Below are positions 43,308 to 54,700 of a DNA stretch of 64,000 bases, piece after piece (the stretch's first letter is position 1; each line of letters opens with the position of its first letter). The translations under genes were made by a program, and so were the position numbers. Origin of the DNA: Amoebophrya sp. A120 (lineage: Eukaryota; Sar; Dinophyceae; Syndiniales; Amoebophryaceae); assembly GCA_905178155.1 (NCBI GenBank), contig CAJINV010000001.1, positions 8,277,599 to 8,341,598 on the forward strand, in the 5' to 3' direction. Below the pieces are notes generated by a model, which worked only from the letters and a program-made list of their open reading frames with translations, had not been told where the DNA came from and did no database searches.

Positions 43308-45276
43308 TCATGTTGACTCTTCGATAAACTCACGGTAGCCGAAGGGACTGGAGCCTGTGTTCAAATTGTCGAAAAACTTCGGAATCTCTTCGCCGCCGCT
43401 CGAAACGCTATCACGACCCTCTTCCTCCCCCTCGTCAACCTCCCGCGGGCCGAAAAGCCGGTAAAAAAACGGTTTCCCCCCGTACATGCGCGGAAATCTC
43501 CGCACGGTTACCCACTGATTCGTAGCGGGATCCCGCAGCTGCGCCGCCACGGGGCCCACACCCGGCAGATTCTCGTGCCACATCCGCACACAGTACACCT
43601 TTTCGTTGTGCACCAGCTTCGAACCCAACCAATGTAACCCGGAAGACGTGTTGTCAATGTTTGAGGTAGTTGCCGCCGTTCCAAATGTAGTTCCAAGCGC
43701 GGACGATGTTGACACAGACACTAAGCCCAACGCATCATCTTCACCGTTATTGATTTGATCAGTTGAAACAACGGTTCCTGTTGCGTCGTCCTGCGCGAAC
43801 ATGTCTTGCGTCCCTGCCGCCGGAGAAATCTTTTCCACCACTTCCTCTTGCCGCTGCGACAGCCAGAAACCGAAGGAGAAGGGGTCGAACGCGTTGCTGG
43901 CAAAGTGCAGCTTCTGATGCCCAGACGAGATCGCGACGGACCGTGTGGCCCGCACAGTGCACTCGGGATTTACGTAGAACTCTACCTCGCGGACGTGCCA
44001 GGTTCCGAGATCCTCATCATCCACGACAAACCGCCACTGTTTGCTGTAATTCGGCGGCGGGGTCCCGAAGGGAATGACCGCAAGCGTTTCGTTCAGACAG
44101 CACGTGCGGAAGGTGTATTGCCGCCCGTTCCAGCAGTCGGGAGGAGAAACTTTTGCGCTGGGGAGGGGTCGAAAATCGTTTATGTCTTCGTCGAAGCTCT
44201 CGCAGCATGAGCGGTACGAAGGTACTAACTCTGGCTGAGAAGTAGATTCCGGACCCTGTTCAACACCATCCGTCGTTGCGGTCGCTCCGAAACGCCGCCT
44301 GTTCCAGCACGTTTTCACGCGGATGTGGTCTAGCTTCGGTCCGGTTGTGAAAACTGGATCGTACGAAGCGCGACTGTCCTCGTCCGGCTCAGCCCGTTCT
44401 GTCTGCCGTGTGCCAGCATTTTTTGTAGGTGTGGCCGGAAAACCTGTGCCTGTTCGCGCTCTCGCCGTCAGGTAGTGCCAGTGCTCGTGCTGCCATCTCC
44501 GCAAGGAGCAGGTGGCGTTGTACAGCAGGAATGCTCGGTCGGTTTCTTTCTCCGGTGCAACGCCGAAGGCAGACCGGTGCAGCTGCTGCAGCTCCAGCTG
44601 GTGCTCCAAGTCGGTCTGACTGCCACCGCTGGCGGTGCCTGAATAGCCGCTAATAGGAGGTAGGCTTTTCGTAGTACTGTAAAGCCGACTAGTTGTATCT
44701 GTTACATTGGTGGCACTGTAAGTTTCTTCGGCCCTCTCGATCGCAACGATGCTTCCACACGGGGTCAGGGGCCGCAAACGGAGGTTACCGCTCTCGGAGG
44801 GCAAAAGCGCTCCTGCTCGAGCTTTTTCAGCTGGTCGTGATGAAGCGTCCTCTCGTCCAAAGGCCGCCGAGTTGTCTTGTGCTCCTTTTTGCACCTGGCG
44901 GGGCAAGAAAATCCCCTTCGGGTCCCCTTCTCCTGTGACAGAAATCGCGGAGTCGAGCACCCCAAAATAATTCAGGAGAAATGACCTACGCACTAACCAC
45001 ACCATTGTCGGTACTAGCGGTTTTCAAAACGCAAATTTGCTCTACACACGGCGAGGCGCTAAACGCAGGCACAGGCTCTACGCCAGACACAATGTTGGGC
45101 TCCTTCATTATCACCCGCAATGACAGGACTGCAATGCTAACCGCAAGACCCATGGAAGTAACGACCGCCGGAACACGCAGCGAATTAGAGCGATTTCTTT
45201 CCAGAAGTTGGATTACATCCACATCATTCATATATATCATCCTGATCCGCTGGAAGCGGAATGAACGGCTGCGCAT
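43308..45276 (-). CDS. Type II membrane protein with possible discoidin-like (F5/8C) region
   Basis: There are two exons, 45276-45015 and 44932-43308, with a GT-AG intron (45014-44933) in phase 1 joining CVLKTA to REGDPKG. They sum to 1,887 nt (628 residues). Residues ~39-58 (VPAVVTSMGLAVSIAVLSL) form a single membrane segment after a short basic N-terminus, giving a signal-anchor layout with the bulk outside or in the lumen. The C-terminal half has segments reminiscent of F5/8C/discoidin domains: WHVREVEFYVNPECTV, then AFDPFSFGFWLSQ, then VYCVRMWHENLPG and WVTVRRFP. The resemblance is in Trp/Tyr-rich beta pattern only, so the domain is tentative. If correct it would bind glycans or lipids at a surface. 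Confidence 0.6.
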
Positions 45277-45733
45277 CACATTGCTGTGTCTCGTCTGTTC
45301 CAGAGACCATCCTTCTTCCGGTGCGCATATCTACTGATCAAGCGCCTGCTCGCGGGGTCTCAAAAAGTGGCTCGCGTTGGGCTCCTCCTCGCCGCGAGAT
45401 TTTACTTAATTCAGAAGCCACTACGGACCCAGCGCAAATCAGGCCAAGTTTCAGAGTGGAGCTTTAGTATCGGTTATCTTTCCACAGATAGGTCGATGTA
45501 GTTGTACTATCGACATTTTCCTTGTTATATCGACTCTACTATAAAAACGCGACTTACTATATTCCTCCTCTATTTCGGACCAGCAAGAACTCCGCTTCAT
45601 CGATCCTTAAGTTCACGTGCAAAACCAAAACCACGACTCTTTCAGCCGCGCTATAAAGTCGGGCCAGGAGGACTCCACCAGCGACAACTTTTATCTATCA
45701 CCACTTATTTTTAAGTACACATCCGGTAGTGGA
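45277..45733. other. Intergenic, no gene seen
   Basis: This is a ~455-bp spacer with short ORFs only. Confidence 0.45.
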
Positions 45734-46561
45734 CTAGAAGTAGAAGTCGGTGGCTTTCGCTCCAAGCTGGTTCGAGTCAAGTTCAACGTATACCGGCCCG
45801 CGCACGCCCTTGTGCTGCTCGACGAACTCTTGCCAAACGCAAGATCTCGAATCATCTTTGTCCCACGACTCCGTCTGCTGAATCGATCCTTTAGGAAAGT
45901 CACCAGACTTGAAGTTGTAAAACGGGTTCTCGAGCTGTGGGCTTCTGTTTGTGTTTCTCTCCCCCGGGGCGGCCACTCCTGTCTGCAGGGATCTTCGCAC
46001 ATTTGCGTAGTTATGGCTCCTCCCGCGGAGGTCGCTGTTTAATGATCTCCAGGAGTTCTTGTTCTCACGGCCGTTCTGCGAGACCCCGTCTGCAAACGCG
46101 CGCCTCCCAAGTTGATTTACCGGCACCGCAGGTGTAGAGGTTCTTGTAGAATGTGCGAGAACTGCGAAATGTTGTTGTTGTTTTTTGATCGCGCTGCATT
46201 CGACTCTTCCACTACTTCTCAGTCTCCCGTACTCCAGCGCGCAGTGCTGTTGTAACAAGGGGTAATCCAGGTATCCTTTGTGCGCTCCATTCTGCTTTTT
46301 GATAGCGGCCAGAAGTGCCGGGTAGTCGCTTATTGTGCACAAATCGCAAAGCTCGTCGGTGGTGGTGTGGTTCAGAAGGAGTTGGGTTGCCGGAGGAATG
46401 CTGGAGCCCTGCACAAACAGCTTTTGTTTGATCGCCGCAACCGTGTCATGTTCCTCGAACGCCACTACGGCCTCCGTCGTCTTCCTGTCCCGTTCCGTCG
46501 GCAGCTGCTTCGAGAAGCTCTCGTTCGGGCCAGCAAAACATACCCCAACGAAAAGCATCAT
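45734..46561 (-). CDS. Hypothetical protein with possible ubiquitin-like N-terminal fold
   Basis: This is a single exon of 275 residues from ATG 46561 to the stop at 45734. The early region HDTVAAIKQKLFVQGSSIPP then ATQLLLNHTT...CTISDYPALLAAI resembles a ubiquitin-like pattern (the tV-x2-IKqkL...iPpatQ-Ll...tisdY order), but I cannot confirm the fold by eye. The middle is Gln/Arg/Asn-rich. The C-terminus (WQEFVEQHKGVRGPVYVELDSN) looks structured but is unrecognised. Confidence 0.5.
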   Translation of the reverse strand: MMLFVGVCFAGPNESFSKQLPTERDRKTTEAVVAFEEHDTVAAIKQKLFVQGSSIPPATQLLLNHTTTDELCDLCTISDYPALLAAIKKQNGAHKGYLDYPLLQQHCALEYGRLRSSGRVECSAIKKQQQHFAVLAHSTRTSTPAVPVNQLGRRAFADGVSQNGRENKNSWRSLNSDLRGRSHNYANVRRSLQTGVAAPGERNTNRSPQLENPFYNFKSGDFPKGSIQQTESWDKDDSRSCVWQEFVEQHKGVRGPVYVELDSNQLGAKATDFYF

Positions 46562-47176
46562 TTTACTACCTTTTTGGTTGCGTTGCTCGTAAGGTTGTTC
46601 AAGTGACCTGTTGGCGTTCTGGTCTGCAAATCAAAAAACAAAATAACAACCATCCATCATACATATCGGATCTGGTGGATGCGCTTGCTAACAACCGATT
46701 CGATTTTTCACTTTTGATCATGATCTAGATCTTCGTCAGCTTTTGCATATACACAGTCATCATCACGATGAAGGAAGCTTTCACAGTTGATGAAGGCAAT
46801 CGCAGTCAGTAGGTATCGTTCTCGGAAAAAGTGCACGCAAATTCCTTTTGCTTTCGGTGTTCATGATTCAACACAAAAAGGGAAAGAACATAACAAACTG
46901 GAACCCATTTGATTCCGGGCCTCGACATGCGCGAGTGCGTTCAGAAGGCCATGGAATGAAAATGATCGGTCTGCTCGTCATTATATTTGAATCCAATGCG
47001 CATCCATTCGTTGCATTCATATTCATAGCACTACAACAGCAGCAGCAAAACTGCACCCTACTTACCTCCTGAATTGTTCACTCTCAATTAATTTGCTGCA
47101 TTTTTTCTTGCGTAAGTATTTGGATCACATCTTAACACAGCACAGTGCTGATGCATCAGCGTGGCAAAAAGGCACA
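46562..47176. other. Intergenic, no gene seen
   Basis: This ~615-bp spacer includes a short CAG-type run near 47035. No gene is seen. Confidence 0.45.
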
Positions 47177-48783
47177 TCAATTTTCCCGCTCGCGATTCCG
47201 CTCGCGCTCCTCTCGTTCTGCCATGTTCAGCAGCATCGCAGCGGCATAGTTCACGCCGACGATCACCCCGGTAAGGGCCAGCTGGTACAACATGGTTCGC
47301 ATGCACATTCGCTGCAGTAACAGTCCGACGGGTTGCGCTTCCGGAAGCTTCAGGGACGAGGGCTGTAGTTGGTACGTATGTGATTTATTTTTGAGTTAGC
47401 TTTTTCAATCAGCAGACTTTGAAGTCAGCGTTCGCGTTTTTTGAAAATGTCACTGGTGTATGTTCATCCATGTTTCAACATGCGTCCTCGATCGACGAGA
47501 CCATTTTGAGCATATGAAAAACAAGAACAACAAGACAAAGCCTGTAGAAATAAGTAGATAAACAAAACTCTCACCACGCCGCGAGTGTATTCCAAATTGA
47601 CGGCTTGAATCGCCTTCGCGTTTTTTGAAATGAAGTAGCTCGACTCCCCTCGCCGCAAGCTCACCAGCTGCACGAAGGGGGAGAGAAATTGCCCGAAGAG
47701 AACTGAAAAGGACAACCGGACCATCGTCAGGTCCATCTGGGACAGGTCGCTCAGTTTCCAGTTGATGATCTTTGCGATCAACATCTGTACGAAGTCTTCC
47801 GCTACGACGGTAGTCATGTAAAGCGGCAATCCCTCGAAGAAGCTGGACAGTCCGTAGAGTTGCAGGATTTGGTAGTTCAAGCGCCAGAAGTCCTTCGTAG
47901 TGCCAGAAACGAAAATCGCGCGGTTGTGCAGAATGAGAAACGGGTACGCTGCCATCTCCGTTGCGTACTTCATTAAAATACGGGCAAAATTCGTGTCGGA
48001 CTCTATTTGTTGCTGCACTTGAGAAGATGGATCAGCGGACGGACCGGAATGGTCGCTTTGCCCTCGTTCGGGATTAGGAAACTCTACTGGTGCAGTTCCG
48101 CTATTTATTTTGCTGCTACTTCTCGACGTTATGTCATTTGTGACTGTGCCCCGCGGCGGCGAAGCTAGGCGAATCTTTGGCGATAGTTCGCGGCTATTGC
48201 CATGGTACACAATATTGTCGTCGTCCTCTCGCGTTCTCGATGCCGGCTCGGAATCCGAGGGACTGTTCAGGCCGGACAAAAGCGTGGTGTTGAAAGTTGG
48301 AGACAAGGAGAATAACTTCCCGAGGCCCACCAGCCGGAGGATGGTGACCGCGCCACCCACGAAGCCGGCCGCCACCCTACAGCTTAACCGCCGGGCGGAG
48401 TAGTACAGTCTTCTCACTTCCGCGCCGGGACTCCTCCACAAGCGAGCGAAAGCCGGCACCAGCAACGCGTCGCCCCAAATGCGGAGCCAGTCGCGCACAT
48501 AGACGTGCAGTAGGTGAAACCCGAAGCCCTGAAAGGAGACGTGCATCGGCTCGCGACAGACCATGCGCCACGTCAGTCGGAAGGGCGTCAACAGCCCCAG
48601 CCGCCCCCGATACTGGGTGAACTCCTCGCAAATCAGCAACTTTTGGCACAGCATCGACAGAGGGTATCCCGGTGCGGACCACATGGTCGAGATCAATTTT
48701 GGCTCCAAGATGGTTCCCTGCACACGCGTCACCGCGTCTCGGTGCGGCTGCAGCCGCAATGGGTAGGGGTTTAGGAGCCCCAT
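47177..48783 (-). CDS. Mitochondrial-carrier-family-like protein
   Basis: There are two exons, 48783-47575 and 47362-47177, joined by a GT-AG intron (47574-47363) in phase 0, giving 464 residues. Two carrier-like modules can be traced. The first is SAPGYPLSMLCQKLLI then RLTWRMVCREPMHVSFQGFGF. The second is YATEMAAYPFLILHNRAIF then LYGLSSFFEGLPLYM, where the usual P-x-[DE]-x-[VL]-x-x-[RK] and G-x-x-x-x-[FY]-x-G patterns are relaxed. Together with a ~100-residue Ser/Pro-rich insert, this looks more like an MTCH/SLC25A46-type outer-membrane carrier relative than a metabolite exchanger. The last exon adds one more membrane segment (LYQLALTGVIVGVNYAAAML) and an Arg/Glu-rich end. The assignment is tentative. 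Confidence 0.55.
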
Positions 48784-49820
48784 TTCTGGCTGGGTGGCCG
48801 CCTCTTCAGGTGAAAGCTGTGCCAGGGTGAAATGTGCCTATCTAGTATCGGTTTTGCGTCAAAGCCACAACATGTTGATTTTTTTTATTTCTGAGCGAAA
48901 AACGCCACCGCGTCTGTGCCTTAACTCCACAAGAATTAATCTACTTACTTGTACTTCATCATATCCCAAGTATACATACGGAAGTTTTTTGACGAATTGG
49001 AATTCCACTCTATTTTTTCTCTTTCTAAATTAATTACTTACTAGTGTCGGCACGTATGATCAGCATCGCCACCAGAGCCGGCACAATTGTCGAATCGCTG
49101 TGATGAATTTCCATCAATACGGCAAGAAGGCCGTGCTTAGCTGAGCAAGAAGCAGGCTTATGTGCCTCTGTCTGTACGTGAAACCAGGACGCAGATCACG
49201 AACTAATAGAACTGCACCAGCACGGCAACTAGCTGATCGTTACTGAAATTGATATGATCGTATCAAAAGCAAAAAAGTGATCAGTTCATTGAAAAGGACA
49301 GCTGAGCTTCTTGGTCCGGACACGCAGAAACACTCAGGGGCCTTCAACATGTTCAGCTTCAGACCTGGTAGTTACCTCGCCGCAGACAGTGACGGATCGT
49401 GATCGATGCAGATCGCTGGATCTTCAGACGAATCTCAACATGACATCAGAAAGAAGCAATGAGCAGGTAGCAAGGTCTCTACGCGCACCCATCGTCGACT
49501 CGGCTCGACAAACTCAAACATCCAACGGAAACGTCACATTACGAACGCGAAAAATCCAAGTACATAAACTAACTTAAACGGAGAAGAACAAACGCACCCA
49601 TTTTTTGCACACATCGCAAGGCGTCGCTTTGCAAACTTCGGTTGGAATTAAATGTACATAATGAAATATTCATATTGATCAAAGCCAAAACGGGCACATG
49701 CAATTCATTGCAATCGCTGACTGGTCGTGGTAGGGGTGGGTCGTTGTCCTCAAATTGGAATGTAAGTACTTGTCGAATGTAGCTGTAACGAGCAAGACCA
49801 TCTTCATCAAAGTGAATTCA
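48784..49820. other. Intergenic, no gene supported
   Basis: This is a ~1.04-kb stretch. A plus-strand 88-codon ORF (49311-49577) rich in Arg/Thr/Ser has no family likeness or splice context. No other signal is seen. Confidence 0.4.
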
Positions 49821-51524
49821 TTACTGATTCAGTTCTTTCGGCACGGCTCCGCCCGTCAGCTTGGCTTTTTCCGCTTCGTGTTCCAGGGCGGTATAATCCT
49901 TGTCAAAGATCCGATCCTTGCCAAACTCCGTCTCCCGGTCGCGTTGCGCGAAGGTTTGGGCCACCATCAGGGGAAACACCAACGTCGCGTCCGAGTACAC
50001 TTTCACCGGGTTCGCATCCACGCGAATCTTGCCCCACGACTTCGCTTCGTCCGGACGCGCTCCGGAGTCCGACCCGTCAAATTCTTGCGCGGTCGAGACG
50101 TAGACGCAAAAATCGCAGCCGTTGCGCATCAGGTTAGCATTCATGGTATGATGTTTCACCTGAAAGATAATTTTTTACGTGGAATAAATTTTTTCTAGGT
50201 CGGTGTTTATTAACTTTCTTTCTTTTTCTTTTTTTCAACTTATCCATCAACTGAGTACAATCGTTTAAAACAACTCCTGTTTACCATTCCGCCTCCGAGC
50301 ACGATGACGCCCGTTTTCCGTGCCTTCATCGCCTCGTCATTGATGCGTTTGATGTCCGCCACCACGTCGATGACAAAGCCGGGACGCTTGAAGGTGTGGA
50401 AGTACAGCATATCTCCGATGGACCCGTCCGTGATGCTCGGGCACAGGAGCGGGATGTTGTTCTTGTAGGCCCAGTAGCAAACGGACCGCTCGTCGTCGAT
50501 CTCCTTCCCGAGGCGGTGAATGAAGGTGGACGGCGTCCAGACCACCCCGTACTGCTCCTGCTCGTCGTGCATTTTGTGCAGCAGCGGGGCCATCCAGTCC
50601 TCAAACTATCCTGAGTAAAAATGTCCCCACACCAGAATCAAGATGGGAAATCCGCTACCGACAAATCAGCCACCTCTGGATGTTTCGCATGACAAGTTTA
50701 TCCTCGTAGTGTAATCCTGTTTAGCTAGTTCCGAAGCATTACAGATGTAGCATATCATGCTGATTCTAGCATCACAAATTCCAAAACAGAACTAGAAAAT
50801 GGGTCTCTTGGGGCTCCGCATGAGAAACTTTTTTGGGGTGCAGATTTGCATGACAACTCTGGGGTGGGGACATTTTTACTCAGGATACAAACAGGCAGTA
50901 GTTCTTGTTCGGGACCAGCAAATTCCCGATCCGGTTCAAGCCCTGCTTGCGCAGGGCGACCCCGTCCAGGGAGAAGGCGCCCTCGTAGGTGTCCGCGAGG
51001 CACTTGATCAGATCCTCCTCGATTCCCCCAGCGGAACTGGTCGCCACCTGGACCATGCTGTGCTGGAAGAGGAAGCGGAGCTGCTCCCGCAGGCCCGCGG
51101 AAATCAAGTTCGAGGTATATGCCAGAAAAATTTTGCACTTCACCTTCTCGCGGACTTGCAGGTCCTTGAACTGCTCCTCCTCGTCTTCCGCGATGGGCTC
51201 TTTGGCGAGGGACCAGTCCAGCATGCGGCGGATCTCCTGGACCGCCTTGCCGTAGTTCTGCGCCTGGAAGCCCGATTGCAAGTAGCTGTCCAGTAACTTC
51301 TCGTACTCGACCGGGCCAGGGTTGTTGAAGTCGTAACCCTTCGTGACCGGTTTCCCGGTCAGGTCCACCGACTCGACCAGCACCGCCTCGGCCAGCGCCA
51401 CAGGAATTTTGTTTTCCGCCATCACCACGTCGCCCGGCGAAACGGTAGAAGCGCCTCCCGGACTGCTCAAACCCGAGGGCGACATCGAGTCGCCTTCTCG
51501 TATCTGCTCCTGAGCGGCGTTCAT
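49821..51524 (-). CDS. DHPS: Deoxyhypusine synthase
   Basis: Exons are 51524-50888, 50601-50285 and 50159-49821, 1,293 nt, giving 430 residues. The first junction is introner E12, whose removal gives [12 protein letters not shown]. The second is a GT-AG intron (50284-50160) giving [18 protein letters not shown]. The enzyme uses spermidine and NAD to transfer aminobutyl to a lysine of eIF5A, the first step of hypusine formation. Family motifs include [63 protein letters not shown] and [15 protein letters not shown]. The Lys in SWGKI matches the essential active-site lysine (Lys329 in human). The length is ~60 residues over the human enzyme, from a Ser/Pro-rich N-terminal extension and an acidic insert near [10 protein letters not shown]. 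Confidence 0.95.
50607..50887. mobile_element. Introner E12, family F
   Basis: This 281-bp element has TIRs TATCCTGAGTAAAAATGTCC and GGACATTTTTACTCAGGATA. The flanking repeats CAAAC are perfect (50602-50606 and 50888-50892). The interior again has GCATGACAA words. It lies in a highly conserved part of deoxyhypusine synthase, so the excised product can be checked against the family. Confidence 0.94.
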
Positions 51525-51872
51525 TTTTTATAAGAGAGAGAAAACTTTGATGAAGTTGTACTGTTTTTTTTTTCTACAGCTTGCCGGCGAGAGGAAGATC
51601 TCAACCTGAATGTGTGGTCACTACAAATCAGCACGCACAACTAGTACACCTGCGGTTCTTTATGACGTTTGTAACAACATCGGAGTGCATTTTCGACGCG
51701 AATTCCGCCAGCAGAGCTAGAAAACAACAACCACACACACGACCGATTGCAGCTGCAGGTGATCCAGGTTTTCGACAAATAAATGATCCGACTATGCGTA
51801 CACATGTTTTGATCGACACATTTTTGATCCTTAGCTGTCTACAACTTGGTTTTTTATGTTCTTTCTTTCTAA
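51525..51872. other. Short intergenic region
   Basis: This ~350-bp region upstream of the deoxyhypusine synthase start begins with a T-run/A-run region. No defined element is seen. Confidence 0.4.
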
Positions 51873-52220
51873 TCTTGAACTTGCGCCAACATCTCTTCAC
51901 TTTTCGGCAGATTCTGATCGTCTAACAAAGGCTCTTGAAGCTGCCAGGCTTTGCGTTTACGTTTTGCGCGTAGTTCTGTTCGCGTCTACAAAACAAGCGA
52001 AGAAAGGTCGCAAGTTACTTACGCTTACCGAATGAAAAACAGAACCGATCTTCTACACGCCTGAACACTCTTTCTGATACGGAACCCGTGTAGCAAGCTG
52101 CAACAAAAACCGACGGAAGCCTTTCGGAAAGACCAGGCGAGAATGGTGTTTCTTTCCCACGATGCCTAACATGAAAATTGCGCACCTGGTAAAAAAGTCC
52201 GGAGCAGTAAACGCAAAAGA
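51873..52220. repeat. Dispersed repeat, copy A
   Basis: This ~350-bp sequence is clearly related to 60809-61181 in the same orientation. Shared blocks include ATTCTGATCGTCTAACAAAGG, CTTACCGAATGAAAAACAG and GAATGGTGTTTCTTTCCCAC-type sequence, with small indels. It lies between the deoxyhypusine synthase start and the LINE tail. It has no coding frame, and no clear termini or target duplications are visible. Confidence 0.85.
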
Positions 52221-52280
52221 GTGATCCAACTGTCGAGGAACCCTACCACCTTCGTTCCCTCCAGTCGTGCCGACATGCTG

Positions 52281-52300
52281 ATCATCATCATCATCATCAT
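52281..52300. repeat. (ATC)n microsatellite at LINE 3' end
   Basis: About six ATC units on the plus strand, that is (GAT)n on the strand of the LINE. Short tandem tails of this kind mark the 3' ends of several non-LTR retrotransposon clades. Confidence 0.7.
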
Positions 52301-54297
52301 TTATCCTGCACTAGGGGAGGGCGTGCGGAGGTTTGGGCTCGAGTTCGTTCCAAGCTGCACCTCGAGGGTTTCTCACTGCAGCGTCGCACATCATCGCTTA
52401 TCGTCGCACACTAACATCAAAAGGCGTCAAGTCAAGTCAACGCGTGGGCTAGTCTCTGAGTAGTAATCCTCGCTCAGAGATTTATCGAAAGCATCGTAGC
52501 CGTGCGCGTATTGTTATCACGTTCTTCTTCCAGTGGGGGGCTGTGGCCTTACTATCTGACCATGTGCGTTCCGTCAGATTCCTTTTGGAACCACACGCCC
52601 GCCACCTGCGCCTCTTCCTTGCCGGTGTTTTCGCAGAAGAAAACCTCGCCCACCTGGAATACTATTCCTGGGTCGTCTTCCAGTTCCCAAAAACCCGTCC
52701 TGTTACTGATCTGCTTCCACTTTTTCCCATGGAGACTCCCGGCCACCTGTGCCCGCACCTGCTCTTCTTCTGCCTTTTGCTGGCCCAGCCTTCTTCGGCG
52801 TTCCGCCTGCATTTCCTGCGCCCGTTCGGACTTCTGCCCCGGCTTCGGCCCCTTTTTTCCTGGGGGTTTTTTGGCTGTTGCGTACGGCCGGCGCCTTGTC
52901 AGCATTTCGCGCACCACCGGCCCCGCCGGCTTTTGCAGCTCTAGGTCTTGTAGCGTCGGGCTATAGTGCTCTAGATCTGCTGCTGCCAGCTTGCCCCATG
53001 GCGTGCCTTCTTCGATTTCCCGGCGGATTCTTGTGATGGAACCCTCCCCCGAGGGATCCCGCGCTGCGTGACCGATCCAAGAGATTCTTTTTTCCCTTAT
53101 CTCCGTCTCGATCAGCTGCACCCCGAGGGACTGGCATAACTCCGCCCGTGATGGGGATGCTTCCCAGTCCCAGACTCCACAGATGAACCGCAAGGCGTTG
53201 AGCTGGAAGGCCCTCAGCGCTTTCTCGTCGCTTTCTGTCGTTGCCCACGTTTCTGCATTATACAGCGCCACGCTGAGGCTCAGGAAGCGGCATAGGTTGG
53301 CTTCGAGGTGCCGCGGCGCCTCCCTATCCCGCCAGATCTTGCTGAGGGACCGCACAACACAGAGCGCCATCGCGCAGCGACTGCGCGTTTCAGCTTTTGT
53401 CGACCCTTCGCTGTCCACCTCCGTACCGAGGTAGGTAAAGCGGTCGACTGTTGCGGTCTGCTTCCCGTCGTGCCACACGTTGGCCGGCTCCGTTTCCGCT
53501 TTTCCCTTGCTTTCCTTTTTCTCCCCTTCGGCCTCCCTCGCTACCCTCAGCGTGCGCAGGTCGTGGGCCGTTTTCCGCTCTCTGCAGAACCCAGTCGCCA
53601 GATGGTACCTGAGCGCGGTTTCGTCTGCCAGCAGGTCCCCGCACCGGGGGCACCGGTGCGCGTTGTGCTTTTCGACGATGTGCTCACGCTGCCCCATCCT
53701 GTTGATTCACAGTGCCCTCCCGGCGTCCAATGTGGCCCAGCCTGAAGCCTTTAGCGTTATCGCGTTGTGTGTCGGTACCAGGTCGCCCATACGCCGTGTG
53801 CACACCGCGCGCACAGCGGCCCGAAATTCTGGCTCGAGATCAACCCCGGACCAGTCGACCAGGATGTTGCATGTCGGGGCTACCCCCTTCGCGTTGTTCA
53901 CCGTGCATCTCTCGACCATGGCGAACTCGTCCCGCTTGTCTTTTCGCTCCGGGTTCACCGCCATGATTTCTGTCTTTCCCTTGTCCGCATTCAGCTCCAA
54001 CCCTACAAACCTGCAGGCCCCCGCCAGCTCGGTGCCTGCGGATTGCGCATCTTCCTCGGATCCGGTCTTGATTGCCAAATCATCGACAAACCCGAGCAGG
54101 CTCATCGCGAATCCACGAGCTTGTGCTGTGGCCCACCTTTTTTCCTCTTTCATCACTTCCGCGAAGTTGGTGATGGCGAAATCAAGCACGATGGCGAAAA
54201 GCAACGGCGAAAGCGAGCTGCCCTGCCGTATGCCAGCCATCTGCTTGATAGCTTCCGTGAACCTGTCGGCCGCTAGCCTCATCAAAAGGTGTCCGAT
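52301..54297 (-). mobile_element. 5'-truncated non-LTR retrotransposon (LINE)
   Basis: The minus strand codes for the C-terminal part of a LINE polyprotein. The 54285-53707 segment has the RT motifs GIRQGSSLSPLLFAIVLDF and GFVDDLAI (catalytic FVDD). After a single in-frame TGA (53707-53709) the same frame continues to a stop at 52552. It passes a C2H2-like element (HRCPRCGDLLADETALRYH), the thumb/connection motif YLGTEV, the ALYNAETW block and the RISWIGHAAR block typical of LINE ORF2 C-termini. The N-terminal endonuclease and the first RT motifs are missing, so the copy is dead on arrival. No target duplication is evident. Confidence 0.85.
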
Positions 54298-54309
54298 TAT
54301 CGAAACTAC

Positions 54310-54700
54310 TCAACTTTCTTCAGTATCACTGCAGTTATTCTCGTCTTCTTCTTCGAGGATCGGATCGCACTGCAGGCCGAGCTTCTTCTTCGCGGCGCAC
54401 TTCTTCTCGTGCGTCTTCATGCGTCGGGACGCGCCGACCTTCTTCTGGAAATCGCGAGGCCAAAATATCGAGTGCTCCGCGCAGTGTGGACAAATCAGCT
54501 CTCGGGCGCTGAACTTCGAAACGTCGCCACCGCTAAGAAACCGCTCCGGAGGAGGGGCAAAACGCTGCGAAGGCTTGCACTTGTTCGAGAGAATGCATTG
54601 GCCCGACTTCCCATACGCGAATTCCTCGGCCGGGGTGTAGGACCCGTCACGCTCGCCGACGATGCGGACGCAGTCGTCCTCTGATAAACTGAGTTTCCCA
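54310..54700 (-). CDS. 3' exon of a zinc-finger protein
   Basis: The minus strand is open from about 54700 to TGA at 54310-54312, opening with SEDDCVRIVGERDGSYTPAEE. It contains a C2H2-like finger (LICPHCAEHSIFWPRDF then RRMKTHEKKC: C-x2-C, H, C) and ends in an acidic tail EEEDENNCSDTEES. It has no start of its own. A likely acceptor is CTCAG before 54682 or TTTAG a little upstream. The first exons were not found. The LINE begins only ~12 bp beyond its stop codon, so the LINE sits in its 3' UTR. Confidence 0.55.

Noticed and set aside
53480-54640. Plus-strand 386-codon ORF
   Set aside because: It is the antisense shadow of the LINE RT frame and the zinc-finger exon, both of which have recognisable motifs on the minus strand.
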